Positions 11,834 through 24,900 are shown, counted from the stretch's first letter. The stretch is DNA of 64,000 bases from Luzula sylvatica (GCA_946800325.1 OX326956.1:25518356-25582355), one strand, 5' to 3'. Notes: generated from the sequence alone by a model not told the origin. Numbers and translations: made by a program.

Positions 11834-12558
11834 TGATCTCGTAATTACGTTTCTTGCATGACAAGATTATTTCTTGTATGGATGATTAATTTTATTGTGG
11901 ATTCGCTACACGACTATATTGTTTTCTTTTTTCTAAATTAAATAAACCTGGCCTTATCTTCTGATATTCTGATGTAGCATTTTACCAGAGTTTGAAATCC
12001 GAGAAATCGTTTCCGTGTTTTCTTTGGGAAATTTAATTTATGGCAGGAGTCTAAATCTGGGAATTGAAGTCAAAAGATTTGGGACTTGACATGACAAGAA
12101 GTATGTTTTTGGAAACATGTGCTTGTATATCTGTACCACATGTTTTGCCTACTAGTATCCAACTGTATAACTATTCTCCACACATCATGTCATGTTCCCT
12201 CTCTTTGAATTGAGCGTAGTTTTAAATTTTTTGAGATTTTGAGGGGCATCCATGAAAGTTTACCGGAACATACTATGCATAGTAAAGTTATTTATAGCTA
12301 CTTTGGTTCAGTCTCCAAGAAAATGAGTTCTTAAATCCTGCAACATTTAAATTTTAAAATAAAGTTAACTTCGCCTCAATCTTAACAAGCAAGTAAAATT
12401 ATTACTAATAACGGCTAACTACTAATTAATTAATTATTATATTATCCATAATTAATAAAGCAAACACCTTTAAAGCATACCACTATCTCTTCACTCACAC
12501 TCTCTTCCTTCTTCGAGAAACCAAGCGAAAGAGAAGTAAACTGCAGAAGAGGAAGAAG
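11834..12558. other. Intergenic region between RPN13 and the phytocyanin gene
   Basis: The first part is the presumed RPN13 3' UTR, and the last 100 bases look like a pyrimidine-rich plant leader. No further gene is seen. Confidence 0.5.
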
Positions 12559-13198
12559 ATGTGTAGATTTTCTTCGCTCATCTCTTTGCTTCTCGTGTGC
12601 TTGTTCGCAAAGAATTGTATTTGTGAACAATACAAAGTCGGCGATCTCGATTCATGGGGCATTCCTCCCTCTTCCAAGCCCAATGTCTACTCTGTTTGGG
12701 CTCAGGCTCACAAATTTCACCTTGGGGATTCTCTTTGTAAGTAGAAATATCTCTAATTTGCATACAAATAACTCAAATTCATGAAACATTGCTTCTCTTT
12801 TAGTGTTTCTCTACCCGCCAAGTGAGGATTCGGTGATCCGAGTAACCGAAAGGGCGTACACTGCCTGTGCCGTCTCAGATCCAATTTTGAGTATGGGTGA
12901 TGGGAACTCAGTTTTTAATCTCACTACACCAGGTCGATTTTATTTCATCAGTGGAATTGCTGCTCATTGTCTCAAGAATCAAAAGATCACCATTGATGTA
13001 CCCAATGCCAACGGCACGTTCTTCCCGCCGCCGGCGGAAGGACCCGCCGGAGAAGGGCCGTCGGCCAGCTCGCCGATGTATCCTTTCGTTTTTGGCCCGT
13101 CTGCTGCGCAGTCTTCTGATGCTATAAAAAATAGGATTACTGGGTTTCTGGGTTTCGGCATTGTTGTCGTGATGATGATTTTTTCGTGCAAATTTTGA
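12559..13198 (+). CDS. Early nodulin-like protein (phytocyanin family)
   Basis: Two exons, 12559-12736 and 12804-13198, join in frame to 190 aa; the intron is GT..AG and sits at the position usual for phytocyanins. Residues 1-22 form a signal peptide with a long hydrophobic core. Residues about 23-125 form the plastocyanin-like domain, with YKVGDLDSWGIP, FHLGDSL, TACAVSDPI, SVFNLTTPGRFYFISG and AAHCLKNQKITIDV. The two cysteines (in TAC and HCL) can make the family disulfide. The usual first copper-ligand His is replaced by Asp in PPSEDSV, and the axial Met is not evident, so copper binding is unlikely, as in other ENODLs. A Pro/Ser/Gly-rich stretch precedes a C-terminal hydrophobic tail, which suggests a GPI-anchored arabinogalactan-type cell-surface protein. 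The exact ENODL member is not assigned. Confidence 0.92.
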
Positions 13199-16082
13199 TT
13201 TGAGAGATGAAGATTTAGGATTTGGACGATATGAGATCTGGATCTCCAAATTTTTGGATTGTTTAGATTTTAGATGGTCAGTGTTTGAATATTGAATTGG
13301 TTTTAATTCATTTATTTAAGCTTATAATCACTGTTGATGTTTTGAATTATTTGGAATGTTTGCTACTCAGAGATTCGCTGGTCTTTTTCGTACTGTACAA
13401 ATTTTCGCAAAAATAAATGATACTGAGTGAGATAAAATTCTCAACAAATTAAACATAATGAATATCAAACATAATATTTTTTGATGATTTTAAAAGATAT
13501 AAAAAATAATGAAATTTATTTTACAAAACACAGCAAAAGAAATAGAGAATTTTGATAGGAACTATGTGGTATCCTCGCTTCGTTTCAGAAACATAAATAT
13601 ATAATGTATGATAATTTTTTTAATTTTTTATAACTTATATTTTAGAAAATTATAAAAAAATATATTTTATGTTTTTGTTATAAAATTAAGAAATGAGCAT
13701 GTCCTGTATTTGAAATTTTATATGAACACATTTTATTTTGATAGTTGTGATTTGTGAAATTATCAAAAAAATTTGGTTCATATTTCATTCTAAATTTTAT
13801 AACAGTATATTGTATATATGATTTATTATACTATATATGTGTTATTATTATTTTAAGATACTCAACAATATTATATACACTATATTTTAAAAGATAAGAA
13901 TAAGTATTATTTTTCAATAAAGCTAACTTATTAATTTTGTGTAAATATTTTAATTTTTTTTTTTGCAACAAAATAGAATTTTTTTTTTTCATTTCCTCTT
14001 TCGTGAGAACATAAAAAATATTATGAATTTATTTATATATTACAATTTGTATTATTATAAATTTCTTAAACACTAATATTTAGATTATGAATTTATTTAT
14101 ATATTAAAATAAGTATTTATATGAATTTATTTATATATTCTTTACGACACTGGTTGGCTGAACTAGAAAGACAAGGATTTTCAGATTTTAAAAATAATTA
14201 GGGCGCCACTTGTACTCTTTGTTGAACGGATACGCCGATATGACGATACGGTGACGCGTATCGAATACGGCGATATGATAATTTAACATACGATTTATGA
14301 TACGACGATACGGGTAAAATGGAAGCCGCACAATGCCTTATTAGCTGTAAGAAAAGTTTAAGTTGTAAGATAAAATAAAATAAAATTGGAATTGTTCAGA
14401 AAACGACTAACTTCTCTCTGATTTATAGAAACCCCTCATTTTTGAAATGTCCTAAGAAAACCCTACAAAGAAAAATTATATATTTACACCCTAATGATGA
14501 TAACTGTAACACTACATTCATTTTCATATTATTTTGGACCAAAATATATTTTTTTATAAATTCTTTTCTTCAATTTATACTAATAAATAATTAGCAAATA
14601 AAAAAATTTAGGACATAATATTTCATTCACATTTTTGTAATACATTTACAAATTACTATTATTATACATATTTATATAATATAAAGATATTATTTCATAT
14701 TGCATAAAAAATATAAATACTTATTTCATAAAATAATATTTTTATACAAAATCATTAAATAAAAAAAATATATTAAAGTAGTATTGTAAACTATCATAAT
14801 GTAATATTATGAATATTATATTTCAAAATATTATTTATTTATTAGTTTTGATTGAATAAAAAAATTTATAAATAAATAACAAAAGGTATTTTGGTACACA
14901 AAATATATCAAATGGATGGGTTATAAAGTTAAGTGAAAAATAATTTAATGTACATTGTAGGGCTTTTTCAGAGAATCCAAAAGTCAAAAGAGTTTTTTGA
15001 TAAATCCCGCTAAGGTTTGAGATTTTTTGAACCATTTCCCAAAATAAAATGGGACTTTTATTTTATGTGCCACGTTAGTTTATTATTTCACTTCATCAAC
15101 AAAAATAATAAAATAGTTATTAGTATATTCACATCTATTATAACTTGTTAACGACCATTCTACAAAATATTAAGAATTAACATGTGGTTTGGTTTACCAA
15201 TGAATGATAAATTCATTTGTTCGTCTTATCGTCCATCACATTTTCATTATTTGTTTGTGTATCTCGAACTCCTTTTAATTCTATTATACCTTTACTAGAT
15301 GTATTGAAAATAAATTCTTTCTCCAAAACATTTCGTTTGAGCTACGAAAACATTGTCTTCGAATGGCAAATCATAATTAATATTCTTTCGATTCTTAGAA
15401 TATTCACCAAACAAATACTTGTGAGACTTCGACTCGTCCGTTTAATACAAGTTTTGCTACCCAAATTTTAAGAAAAGACCAAAATCCTGTGGTTTATCAA
15501 ACCATATCTAGTATGATGTCTTTTCAACCGACTTAAATGAATATGATTCAATTTAGAAGCCATCGTCACAAAATCATTCCCTCAAAATAATTATAGTACA
15601 TTAATTTGACTCATCTTGATGGAATTATATCAATTATGTTCGTTCGTTTTTATCAGACATACCATTCTATTGGGGTGTTCCGAGTGAAATTATTTGCGAA
15701 ATGATTTGACAATCTTTTAGATGATCATCAAAAAAATTTGGCTCAAATTATTTGCTATCTCAATCTAATCGAAATGCTTTAATTTTCTTGTCACATTGAA
15801 TTTTAACTATTTTTTTTTTAAACTTTGAACCCATTAAAGAATTTTGACTTTTACCCTTTTGTGTAAACTTTGTAAAAGTCATGAAATACTTATATTTCTT
15901 CTTAATTTCTGATTTTGTACGTATTAGTTCCAATAAATCACTTGATATTTCTCCTAGGAGAATTATCATTTTATGATCTAACAAACAAGACTTGCCTATC
16001 TCATAAGATCCTAGATCGAATGAGTTTAACTTCCTCCTAATGGAATTTAATTATACATTTCTTGTTCGTCTAGTAAAAACGA
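13199..16082. other. AT-rich intergenic region
   Basis: No gene is supported in this stretch. At 14227-14310 a cluster of GATACG/CGATAT motifs stands out from the AT-rich surroundings. Short open frames at 14835-15035, 15217-15471 and 15760-15984 have compositions that follow the AT bias and match no family I know. Confidence 0.5.
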
Positions 16083-19000
16083 CAATTTTCATGCCCCAAT
16101 AGGCAATCACTCTATTTCAATGCATAATAATACCTAACACGCAATAATTATGTTTCAATTCATAATAATACCCAATATACAATAATTTTAATTCATTTTT
16201 AGAAAACACAACTACAAATTATTAGTTTTTCCTTCTGCCTCTCACTTCTGTATTAATTTATATATATACATTTATTTTGAATTTACAAAATAATTAAGAC
16301 TTAAGTTTTAAAAATAATATTATATTATTATATCATAGTATCCGTTTTAATATCTGAATATGATCTGAATCCATATTCATATACGACAAGACCCGAACTG
16401 TATCTTTATTCGTTTAATATCCAAATCGTATAAGGGTCCGTAGTTAATAATGTGGATATGGATATGATATGACCATTATCTGAACTATATCCCAAAACCG
16501 TAAGACCCCTAAACATATATTGTACTTGAAACATACATATCATCTAAAATTTATCTGAAGATATACATAACATAACACATAAAAAATATTAAAATATATA
16601 ATATACGTAAAAAATATAACATATATTTAAAATATATAGCGTAGGTATACATTTTTTAGCATACATCTAATATGTACATGTAAAAAAAAATATAACATAC
16701 AACCAAAATATATATACAATATCCTTAAAAACAAAGCGGCTCGTGTGAAATGTGTAATAATCCATTTTAACCCACGTAAATAATGACCTCCTTTGATCAC
16801 CAATTCACCGTAATACTATTAAACGTGATAGAAGATTATGCTGCTACCTCTGGCTAAGTGGGTTTCAAAGTAACTCCTTTGATCCCTCACCTCCTTCGAA
16901 CTGAACATGTTTTACCGACAATTCCACCCTTAATCTCTCCTTCGTCGACCCTTCTACCACCGTGGCCTTCCTCTATGCACGCCATAGTGCATCCTACGTC
17001 GACTCTCTCAGATCTTTTTTTTCAAGACTTGAATCGACGAGGCGGCGAGACTGACCAATGAACTTCCTCTTTGTCTTATGGGCTCCCGACGAGGTGGCAA
17101 AACTGTGCTTCTTGTTTTCTTTTCTTCTCTTCTCGACGAGGTGGAGAATGGTAAATAGATTTTTTCTTCGTCCTCGTGATAACTTTCCTCTTTTTGCATG
17201 TGTCGAATACGTCATTTTCCATGGCAAATCTTGGAAATGATCGTCGCCTTATCTTTTCTACGAAATCTCTTTTTTCATGACAATGATTTTTGGCGACATT
17301 CAAAATTCTGGATGTAGTTTTGTAATCTATGCAGTCTTCTTTCTCTCTTTTCTTATTTTTTTATCTAGCACAAAAAAGAATAAAGTTCCTATTCTATTTC
17401 TGCCTGGATGTGGGCACACTTGTCGGTTTGCCATTTTTTGGAATTTCACGTATATCCAAAACTTGTATTCTCCTATGTTTTTTTGCTATTCAACACCCAC
17501 AAATGCAATAATTAGTGAAAATAAAATTTAGTATCTTGAGAAAAATATAAAATTTTACCATTATTTGCTTCTTGGTAATTTTGCCGTAGTCTTTTTCTTG
17601 ATGAATCAAATTTGGCTGAGTGGTACAAATTCTCTTCTTCATTACTCTGCTTTTTTAATAAATCATGGAATTTTAGTGAAAATTTTCTTAAATAAATAAA
17701 AAAAACTAGTCGTTATCTTACAGTTCGAGGTGGAAAAGAAGAGGAACAATTATTAACCCTAGCAGGCGCTTCATTATGCGGATCGGGTTTCTCTCTAATC
17801 CGGTAGGGATTAGCTGTGTGCTCGAAATGATCTGATCCTCTTGTTGAGCCAGCTCTAGTCGGAGCGGGTACAACTTGACGTTCTGGAAGACTCGACCCGT
17901 TTTCCTTTGATGGTACAAGTCTGATCTTCTCGGATTTTGCCTCCTTTTCCATTTGTCGAGGCAAGTCACCTTCCTCAGTAATTAATTAGAAATATTAAAT
18001 TGTTAACTTAATCAAAACATAAAATTAGAATGAAATTTTGTTGAAAAATCGAATAGAAATTCTTACTGTGAATGGTTCGAGATGAAACATTGCACGACAT
18101 GGATTTCACCCGCTGCTCCACGATTTCCTTCCACTTCCTTCAATTTTCAAAATTTATTTCATATTATATAATGGTAATTTTTTTTTATATTATTTATGTA
18201 TTTATTGAATTATTCTTACTTGATTGTTTGCCTGGCCAAACGTCGTACACAAGAAGAGGCATGATCCTTGAGAGGGCTCACTAGATGACCTATACCAGTT
18301 TCCTAAATTCGTATATTAAAAAATGTCATTAAAATCCAGAAAATTTCAATATTTGAATTTGAAATTCAACATGAAAATTTGTAATGTAGTACCTGGAGTA
18401 TTTCGTATGTGATATCAATGGTGTCTAGGTTTTTTAATATACTCACCAATGATTCCTCCTCAGCCTATTTTTTGCAAGAAAAAAAAGGAAAATATCAGAA
18501 TTGAGAAAAAGAAAGTAAATATTTCAAAGAAAAAGGGATAATTTAATTACATTGTCGTGATCTTTCAAAAAATTCTTAATCGCTAGAACTTTTGTAATAT
18601 GCGGATTAGTTGTCTGTAGAATTTGTTTTTCGTGAACGATCGGATGAACCGGGTTTGTTGCGACACGTTTCATATCCGATCCGTCTCTGTTCAGAACATG
18701 ATCGTGGAGGTTAACCCGGTTCGGATCACATTTTCCATTGCAGCGTGAGGGCAAGTCATAAATGGATCGAACAATCGAGTCACGGCGACGAAGAAAACAA
18801 TCAAGGTGATCCCGTACCGCCATGGAGATTGCCGTGTCGATCAAAGACCAGATATCGCAGTCTCGTGCCATCATGACTTGTCTCAGATGATCTTCAAAAT
18901 TCTCCATGAATTATCCGGTTTGAAACTTATCTTACGGACTTGTGAATGCGGAAAGATTGTGAAATTGGAAGAAAAAGGGGAAATTTGCGTTAGAATTGGG

Positions 19001-19440
19001 GTTTCGTATGAAAATTGAAATGAAAATTTTAGGGCATGAATGGAAGAAAGGGAACAGATGTAGACGCTGTCTATGTGTTCATTTTCTTCCTGTTTTTAGT
19101 TGTTGGTTATTGAAAGACGGGGGATAGATTTACTTTCGGTTACTCTGTTGTAGCTTATGTTTTCATATTTTCTTTTCATATAATTTTATGTTATATGTAT
19201 TGCTAGTCTTGTATTATTTTGCTTGTATAAGTTTTAAAAAACAACATAACTACTTTTGGTTATCAATGATTGAATTTAAGTTTTGATTATGTTTATCAGA
19301 AAATAACAACTAAGATCAATTTGTTCGTTTTTTTTTTGACAAAAAGAATATGTAATATTAATCACAAAGAATATCATTATAAAGAGATATTCATCATCAC
19401 TATTACATATTATATTTTTCTTCTTTTGAACTTGTAGGTC
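16083..19440. repeat. Segmental tandem duplication, left copy
   Basis: The sequence starting near TTTTCATGCCCCAATAGG recurs at 19446 onward with a few per cent divergence. The copy ends at about 19440 with the stretch GAACTTGTAGGTCTAATTT, which is also the end of the right copy at about 22488. The unit of about 3.36 kb contains the intact MED26-like gene. The junction shares TAATTT with the unit start, consistent with a microhomology-mediated or unequal event. Confidence 0.85.
17394..18907 (-). CDS. MED26-like protein with TFIIS N-terminal domain
   Basis: Seven exons on the minus strand join in frame to 336 aa: 18551-18907, 18393-18464, 18220-18302, 18067-18137, 17722-17969, 17559-17646 and 17394-17485. 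All borders are GT..AG. Residues 1-52 (HLRQVMMARDCDIWSLIDTA, then LRRRDSIVRSIYDL) match the N-terminus of plant 'probable Mediator subunit 26' proteins. Residues about 108-185 form the TFIIS N-terminal (LW) domain: ITKVLAIKNFLKDHD, EEESLVSILKNLDTIDITYE, TGIGHLVSPLKDHAS, VRRLARQTIKKWKEIVE. The C-terminus (SSRKRLRQNYQEAN, then KKHRRIQVLDIREIPKNGK) is also family-typical. Such proteins are nuclear and link Mediator to elongation factors. Residues about 60-100 and 195-277 are poorly conserved linkers. Nothing is broken, so I call it intact; expression is unknown. Confidence 0.88.
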
Positions 19441-20108
19441 TAATTTTCATGTCCCAATAGGCAATCACTCTATTTCAATGCGTAATAATATCTAACACGC
19501 AATAACTATGTTTCAATTCATAATAATACCCAATATACAATAATTTTAATTCATTTTTAGAAAGCACAACTAGAAATTATTAGTTTTTCCTTCTGCCTGT
19601 CACTTTTGTATTAATTTATATATAAAAATTTATTTTAAATCTACGAAATAATTAAGAATTAAGTTTTAAAAATAATATTATATTATTATATCATAGTATC
19701 CGTTTTAATATCTGAATATGATCTGAATTCATATTCATATCCGACAAGACCCGAACCGTATATTTATCCGTTTAATATCCAAACGGTATCAGGGTCCGTA
19801 GTTTCATATCCATATTGTATCCGAAAAATAATGTGGATATGGATATGATATGACCATTATCTGAACTATATCCCAAAACCCTTGAGACCCCTAAACATAT
19901 ATTGTACTTGAAACATAAATATCATCTAAAATTTATCTAAAAATATACATAACACATAAAAAATATTAAAATATATAATACACGTAAAAAATATAACATA
20001 TATCTAAAATATATAGCGTAAGTCTAAATTTTTTAGCATACATCTAATCTGTACACGTAAAAAAATATAACATACAACCAAAATATATATACAATATCCT
20101 TAAAAACA

Positions 20109-20361
20109 TGAGTAGTGATGTACATCCCCCCCAACCTACACCAACATCCTTGATTACATGGATACCGCTTAACACCTCAAAAATTAACACACAAATTTAT
20201 GATTTAACACCTTATTTGGGTGTTTAATCATAACATAAGATAATAAAAGCGCAAATTAAGATATTAAATCATGTATTTGTGTGTTAATTCTTGAGGTGTT
20301 AAGCGATATCCACGTCATCAAGGCATGGGGGGAGGGGAGTTGTGTATGTACAACATTTTCC
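20109..20361. mobile_element. Foldback MITE with TAAAAACA target duplication
   Basis: The left duplicate has a clean uninterrupted site, so the insertion can be seen directly. A 253-bp sequence lies between TAAAAACA at 20101-20108 and at 20362-20369. It is one large imperfect inverted repeat: an arm containing CCGCTTAACACCTCAAAAAT pairs with one containing ATTCTTGAGGTGTTAAGCG. The ends carry TGTACAT next to C- or G-runs. The 8-bp duplication (9 bp with one mismatch) suggests hAT or Mutator; I cannot decide. It inserted after the segmental duplication. Confidence 0.85.
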
Positions 20362-21063
20362 TAAAAACAAAGCGGCTCGTGTGAAATGTGTAATAATCCA
20401 TTTTAACCCACGTAAATAATGACCTCCTTTGATCACCAATTCACCAGAATACTATTAAACGTGATAGAAGATTATGCTGCTACCTCTGGCTAAGTGGGTT
20501 TCAAAGTAACTCCTCCTTTGATCCCCTCACCTCCTTCGAACTGAACATGTTTTACCGACAACGCCACCCTTAATCTCTCCTTCGTCGACCCTTCTACCAC
20601 CGGGGCCTTCCTCTATGCACGTCATAGTGCATCCTACATCCTCCACCGACCTTCCTCTCCTTCAATCTACTCTCTCAGATCTTTCTTTTCAAGACTTGAC
20701 TCGACGAGGCGGCGAGACGTACTGACCAATGAACTTCCTCTTTGTCTTATGGACTCCCGACGAGGTGGCAAAACCGTGCTTCTTGTTTTCTTCTCTTCTC
20801 GACGAGGTGGAGAATGGTAAATGGATTTTTTCTTCGTCCTCGCGATAACTTTCCTCTTTTTGCACGTGTCGAATACGTCATTTTCCAATATGGCAAATCT
20901 TGGAAATGATCGTCGCCTTATCTTTTCAACGAAATCTCTTTTTTCATGGCAATGATTTTTGGCGGCATTCAAAATTCTGGATGTAGTTTTGTAATCTATG
21001 CAGTCTTCTTTCTCTCTTTTCTTATTTTTTTTATCAAGCACAAAAAAGAATAAAGTTCCTATT

Positions 21064-22304
21064 CTATTTCTGCCTGGATGTGGGCACACTTGTCGGCTTG
21101 CTATTTTTTGGAATTTCACGTATATCCAAAACTTGTATTCTCCTATGTTTTTTTCCTATTCAACACCCACAAATGCAATAATTAGTGAAAATAAAATTTA
21201 GTATCTTGAGAAAAATATAAAATTTTACCATTATTTGCTTCTTGGTAATTTTGCCGTAGTCTTTTTCTTGATGAATCAAATTTGGCCGAGTGGTACAAAT
21301 TCTCTTCTTCATTACTCTGCTTTTTTGATAAATCTTGGAATTTTAGTGAAAATTTTCTTAAATAAATAAAAAAAACTAGTCGTTATCTTACAGTTCGAGG
21401 TGGAAAAGAAGAGGAACAATTATTAACCCTAGCAGACGCTTCATTATGCGGATCGGGTTTCTCTCTAATCCGGTAGGGATTAGCTGTGTGCTCTAAATGA
21501 TCTGATCCTCTTGTTGAGCCAGCTCTAGTCAGAGCGGGTACAACTTGACGTTCTGGAAGACTCGACCCGTTTTCCTTTGATGGTACAAGTCTGATCTTCT
21601 CGGATTTTGCCTCCTTTTCAATTTGTCGAGGCAAGTCACCTTCCTCAGTAATTAATTAGAAATATTAAATTGTTAACTTAATCAAAACATAAAATTAGAA
21701 TGAAATTTTGTTGAAAAATCGAATAGAAATTCTTACTGTGAATGGTTCGAGATGAAACATTGCATGACATGGATTTCACCCGCTGCTCCACGATTTCCTT
21801 CCACTTCCTTCAATTTTCAAAATTTATATCATATTATATAATGGTCGTTTTTTTTTTTATATTATTTATGTATTTATTGAATTATTCTTACTTGATTGTT
21901 TGCCTGGCCAAACGTCGTACACAAGAAGAGGCATGATCCTTGAGAGGGCTCACTAGATGACCTATACCAGTTTCCTAAATTCATATATTAAAAAATGTCA
22001 TTAAAATGCAGAAAATTTCAATATTTGAATTTGAAATTCAACATGAAAATTTGTAATGTAGTACCTGGAGTATTTCGTATGTGATATCAATGGTGTCTAG
22101 GTTTTTTAATATACTCACCAATGATTCCTCCTCAGCCTATTTTTCGCAAGAAAAAAAAAGGAAAATATCAGAATTGAGAAAAAGAAAGTGAATATTTCAA
22201 AGAAAAAGGGATAATTTAATTACATTGTCGTGATCTTTCAAAAAATTCTTAATCGCTAGAACTTTTGTAATATGCGGATTAGTTGTCTGTAGAGTTTGTT
22301 TTTT
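21064..22304 (-). pseudogene. MED26-like gene copy lacking its 5' part
   Basis: Exons 2-7 of the neighbouring MED26-like gene are retained with intact frames and splice sites. Exon 5 encodes MPRQIEKEAKSEKIRLVPSK, with Met-to-Ile, Pro-to-Leu and similar substitutions, and exon 7 ends at 21064. Exon 1 is cut: only its last 27 codons or so remain (22224 to about 22304), so about 92 N-terminal residues and the promoter are lost. Upstream is sequence that belongs beyond the left gene's promoter. The lack of stops in exons 2-7 shows the truncation is recent, or that the remaining TFIIS-N part is still read from another start. I favour a young pseudogene. Confidence 0.8.
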
Positions 22305-22729
22305 ACTTCGGATCACAATTCGCAACGAAAAACATTTTTTACTTCGGATCACAAAAAATATATCATAGATCTAATTATAGTTACAAAAAGAATATGTAAT
22401 ATTAATCACAAAGAATATCATTATAAAGAGATATTCATCATCAGTATTACATATTATATTTTTCTTCTTTTGAACTTGTAGGTCTAATTTGTAATCTATT
22501 ATATATTTTTTGGGTACTCTGCACTATTTATGAAAAAGAGAAAACAAATGTTATTTTACAATAATTATTTTTATCACTATGACTATGATAATAAGATCCA
22601 TATATACGCGTCTATGACTCATCAAGCCTCTAATATTATTGGAGATAATTATGATTCTTGTTGAAAAACATGAATAATATGAACTTTATAGGGGTTAAAT
22701 AGTGCACATTAAAGTTCTTACTTCTTAAA

Positions 22730-23460
22730 AACTGATTTATGAGCTAAATAGATCAGGTTTCACCCTAATCGGGCCGGGTTTAGGTCATGTGCTCTAAATT
22801 ATCCATCTCGTTAAAGGAGCCAGGTCTTTTCGGGGCGGGTTTGGATTGATGCTCCGATCCGATCCGTTTACCATAGCTTCTGCCAGGGATGAAGAATTGC
22901 ATGAATTGTATTTCCACCACAGGTCCACTGTTTCCTTCCAAAATTTATTTAAGATTATAAAACTTTGTTCTCATATTCATTTATTTAATTATTTGTTTAT
23001 TCTTGCTTCACTCGTACATTATAAGAAGCATGCTTCCTTAACGAATTTACTAGATGACCGATACCAGTTTCCTAAATTCATATAATAGAATTCCATTAAA
23101 ATCCATAAACTTGTATTATTTAAATTTCAAAATCAACAAGAAAAATTGCACTGCAGTACCTCGAATGTTTCATATGTGACTCGTACTCACCAATGATTCC
23201 TCATCACACTATTTCCCACAAAAAAGAGAAATCATCGGAACTGAGTAAAAACACAGCGAATATAAGAAAGAAAAGGGCAAATGTAATTACCTCGTCATGA
23301 TCTTCCAAAAAATCCTTAATTGCCAGTTTTATTGAATGATTCTACAGACTCGGGCTGAGACACGTCTCAGATTGTATATCAGGCGATACCTCGATTGCAT
23401 GAAGCGTGCGGACAAGGCAAAAATATCTCGAATAATCATGTCACGACGAAGAAGAAGGCT
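22730..23460 (-). pseudogene. Third, decayed MED26-like copy
   Basis: A weaker collinear match to the same gene is visible. CTAGATGACCGATACCAGTT (near 23050) matches exon 3 with its acceptor; TACTCACCAATGATTCCTC (near 23186) matches exon 2; GTCATGATCTTCCAAAAAAT (near 23295) matches the end of exon 1; and CACGACGAAGAAG (near 23442) matches inner exon 1. Exon 5 similarity (22745-22850) is short and gapped, and exons 6-7 were not found. Indels break every exon. This older copy implies repeated local duplication. Confidence 0.7.
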
Positions 23461-24342
23461 TTGTAGATTCGGACCTGGGAGGAAATGTGGATAGTCGGAA
23501 TAGCACTTCCGGTTATGTCTTCACGATGGCAAGCACGGCGGTGAGTTGGATGTCAAGATTGCAGAAGTGTGTGTCGCTATCGACAACGGAGGCTGGGTAT
23601 GTGGCAATCTCGGAAGCTGGAAAGGAGATGGTATGGCTCTTGATTTTTTGATTTTTCTGAAGGAGATTGGAAAAGATCAATGATGCATGACACTTTACAC
23701 CGACAGTCAAAATGTCTTATGTCTCGCGAAGAATCCGGTGTTCCACTCAAGGACCAAGCACATCTAACTGATGTATCATTACATCCGATAACTTCTGAAT
23801 GACAAGATCATATCGTTAGAGAAGATCAAAGGTGCCAAAAGAATCTGCCGATATGTTGACTAATGAAGTCCCCACCGACAAACTGAGGATGTGCGTCGCC
23901 TCAGTGGGACTGATCACGTGAGCCAATGAGAGATGTCGCCGGGCTCAAGGAAGTTGGGACGGGAGAAAGAAGATTGGTGCAAAAGTTTTTAAGTGTGAGA
24001 TTGTTATGATATGAAGACTTTTATGGCAACCCAAATAATTAGGAAATTGGTAAATGGAGGGATATGTTATTTCCTTATATTCTTATTGTTATGTTTGAAT
24101 GGTAATTAATACAATGATTATTTTTTTTTGTATTGGATACGGGTTTAGCTATAAATAGAGGGGTTATGCTAGAGTTTTTATTCAGTCCAACAAGTACCAA
24201 CAATTGTTTTCTCTCTTTCTCCAGTATAGTAAAATAGTTTGAGTGCCGGCGGCCGTGATTTTTTTCCTTCGGGATTTGCACGTAAAAATATTTATGTTCG
24301 TGTGTTGTTCTTGTGTGTTTGTTTGCGGCAACGATCCTAACA
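23461..24342 (+). mobile_element. Decayed Ty1/Copia 3' fragment with its LTR
   Basis: The RNase H end of a Copia pol is readable: NSTSGYVFTMASTAVSWMSR, LSTTEAGYVAISEAGKEMVW, then after frameshifts LYTDSQNVLCLAKNPVFHS and RTKHI. The polypurine-like AAGTGTGAGA precedes a 341-bp LTR at about 24002-24342, which begins TGTTATGATATG and ends CCTAACA. The LTR has a TATA box (GCTATAAATAGAGG, near 24151). No 5' LTR or upstream pol is present. The element is 5' truncated at the third MED26-like copy. Confidence 0.85.
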
Positions 24343-24900
24343 GGTGCACGAGAATTAAATGCTGCTAAAGTAAAGTCCGTAAAAGATCGAGTAATTATGG
24401 GAATTGAGCACAAGACCATCCTCATATTGGAACAATGAAAAAGTTTCTTGTTCCTACCATTTTTATTTTTTTATTTTTTGGGTCAAAATATCATGTATAT
24501 TCCTATCAACAAGATAACAGTATATCCCGAGAGAGGTAATCAATAGTGGTGTTAAACACGAATGGGGCCCACCCAATGCAAGAAGAGACGATAACGTCAC
24601 AGTCCGTTGGGCATGGCGACTCAGCTTCATTCGCAAGACGGTGGTTGCGTCACAAAGGAGCTCGATTTTGGCAAAGATAATGTAATTACATTTTTATTAA
24701 AATAAATGATTCATATTTTTCATGTTTAATTATTGAGTTTTAGCATAAGACTTCGTTACATGATTGTGAAGGGTTTTTTTTTCCTCGAAAAAGACAATAT
24801 ATAAGGAGAGAAGTCGAAATGTACCGCAAATCTAAAAACAAGCATTATATGCATTTCTTGATTGTTATGTTAATCAGGGTTTCCTTTTTTATACATGCAG
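24343..24900. other. Intergenic, no gene supported
   Basis: No clear feature is seen. 24590-24680 is less AT-rich than its surroundings and could hold remains of an upstream SIN3-like exon, but no motif confirms it. Confidence 0.35.

Larger units (their letters stand above)
19441..22488. repeat. Segmental tandem duplication, right copy
   Basis: This copy is collinear with the left one, apart from a MITE inserted at 20109-20361, an offset of 3,670-3,673 bp through the gene, and a deletion corresponding to about 18636-19337 of the left copy. The deletion removes the gene's 5' part. At the deletion point ACTTCGGATCACAA occurs twice (near 22307 and 22341). Confidence 0.85.

Noticed and set aside
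15217..15471. 84-codon open frame in the intergenic region
   Set aside because: Composition follows the AT-rich background, there is no family motif and no neighbouring exon structure.
16994..17303. Short open frames on both strands around 16994-17303 and 20667-21119
   Set aside because: They lie in or beyond the 3' end of the MED26-like copies, overlap on opposite strands, and are not conserved in frame between the two duplicates.
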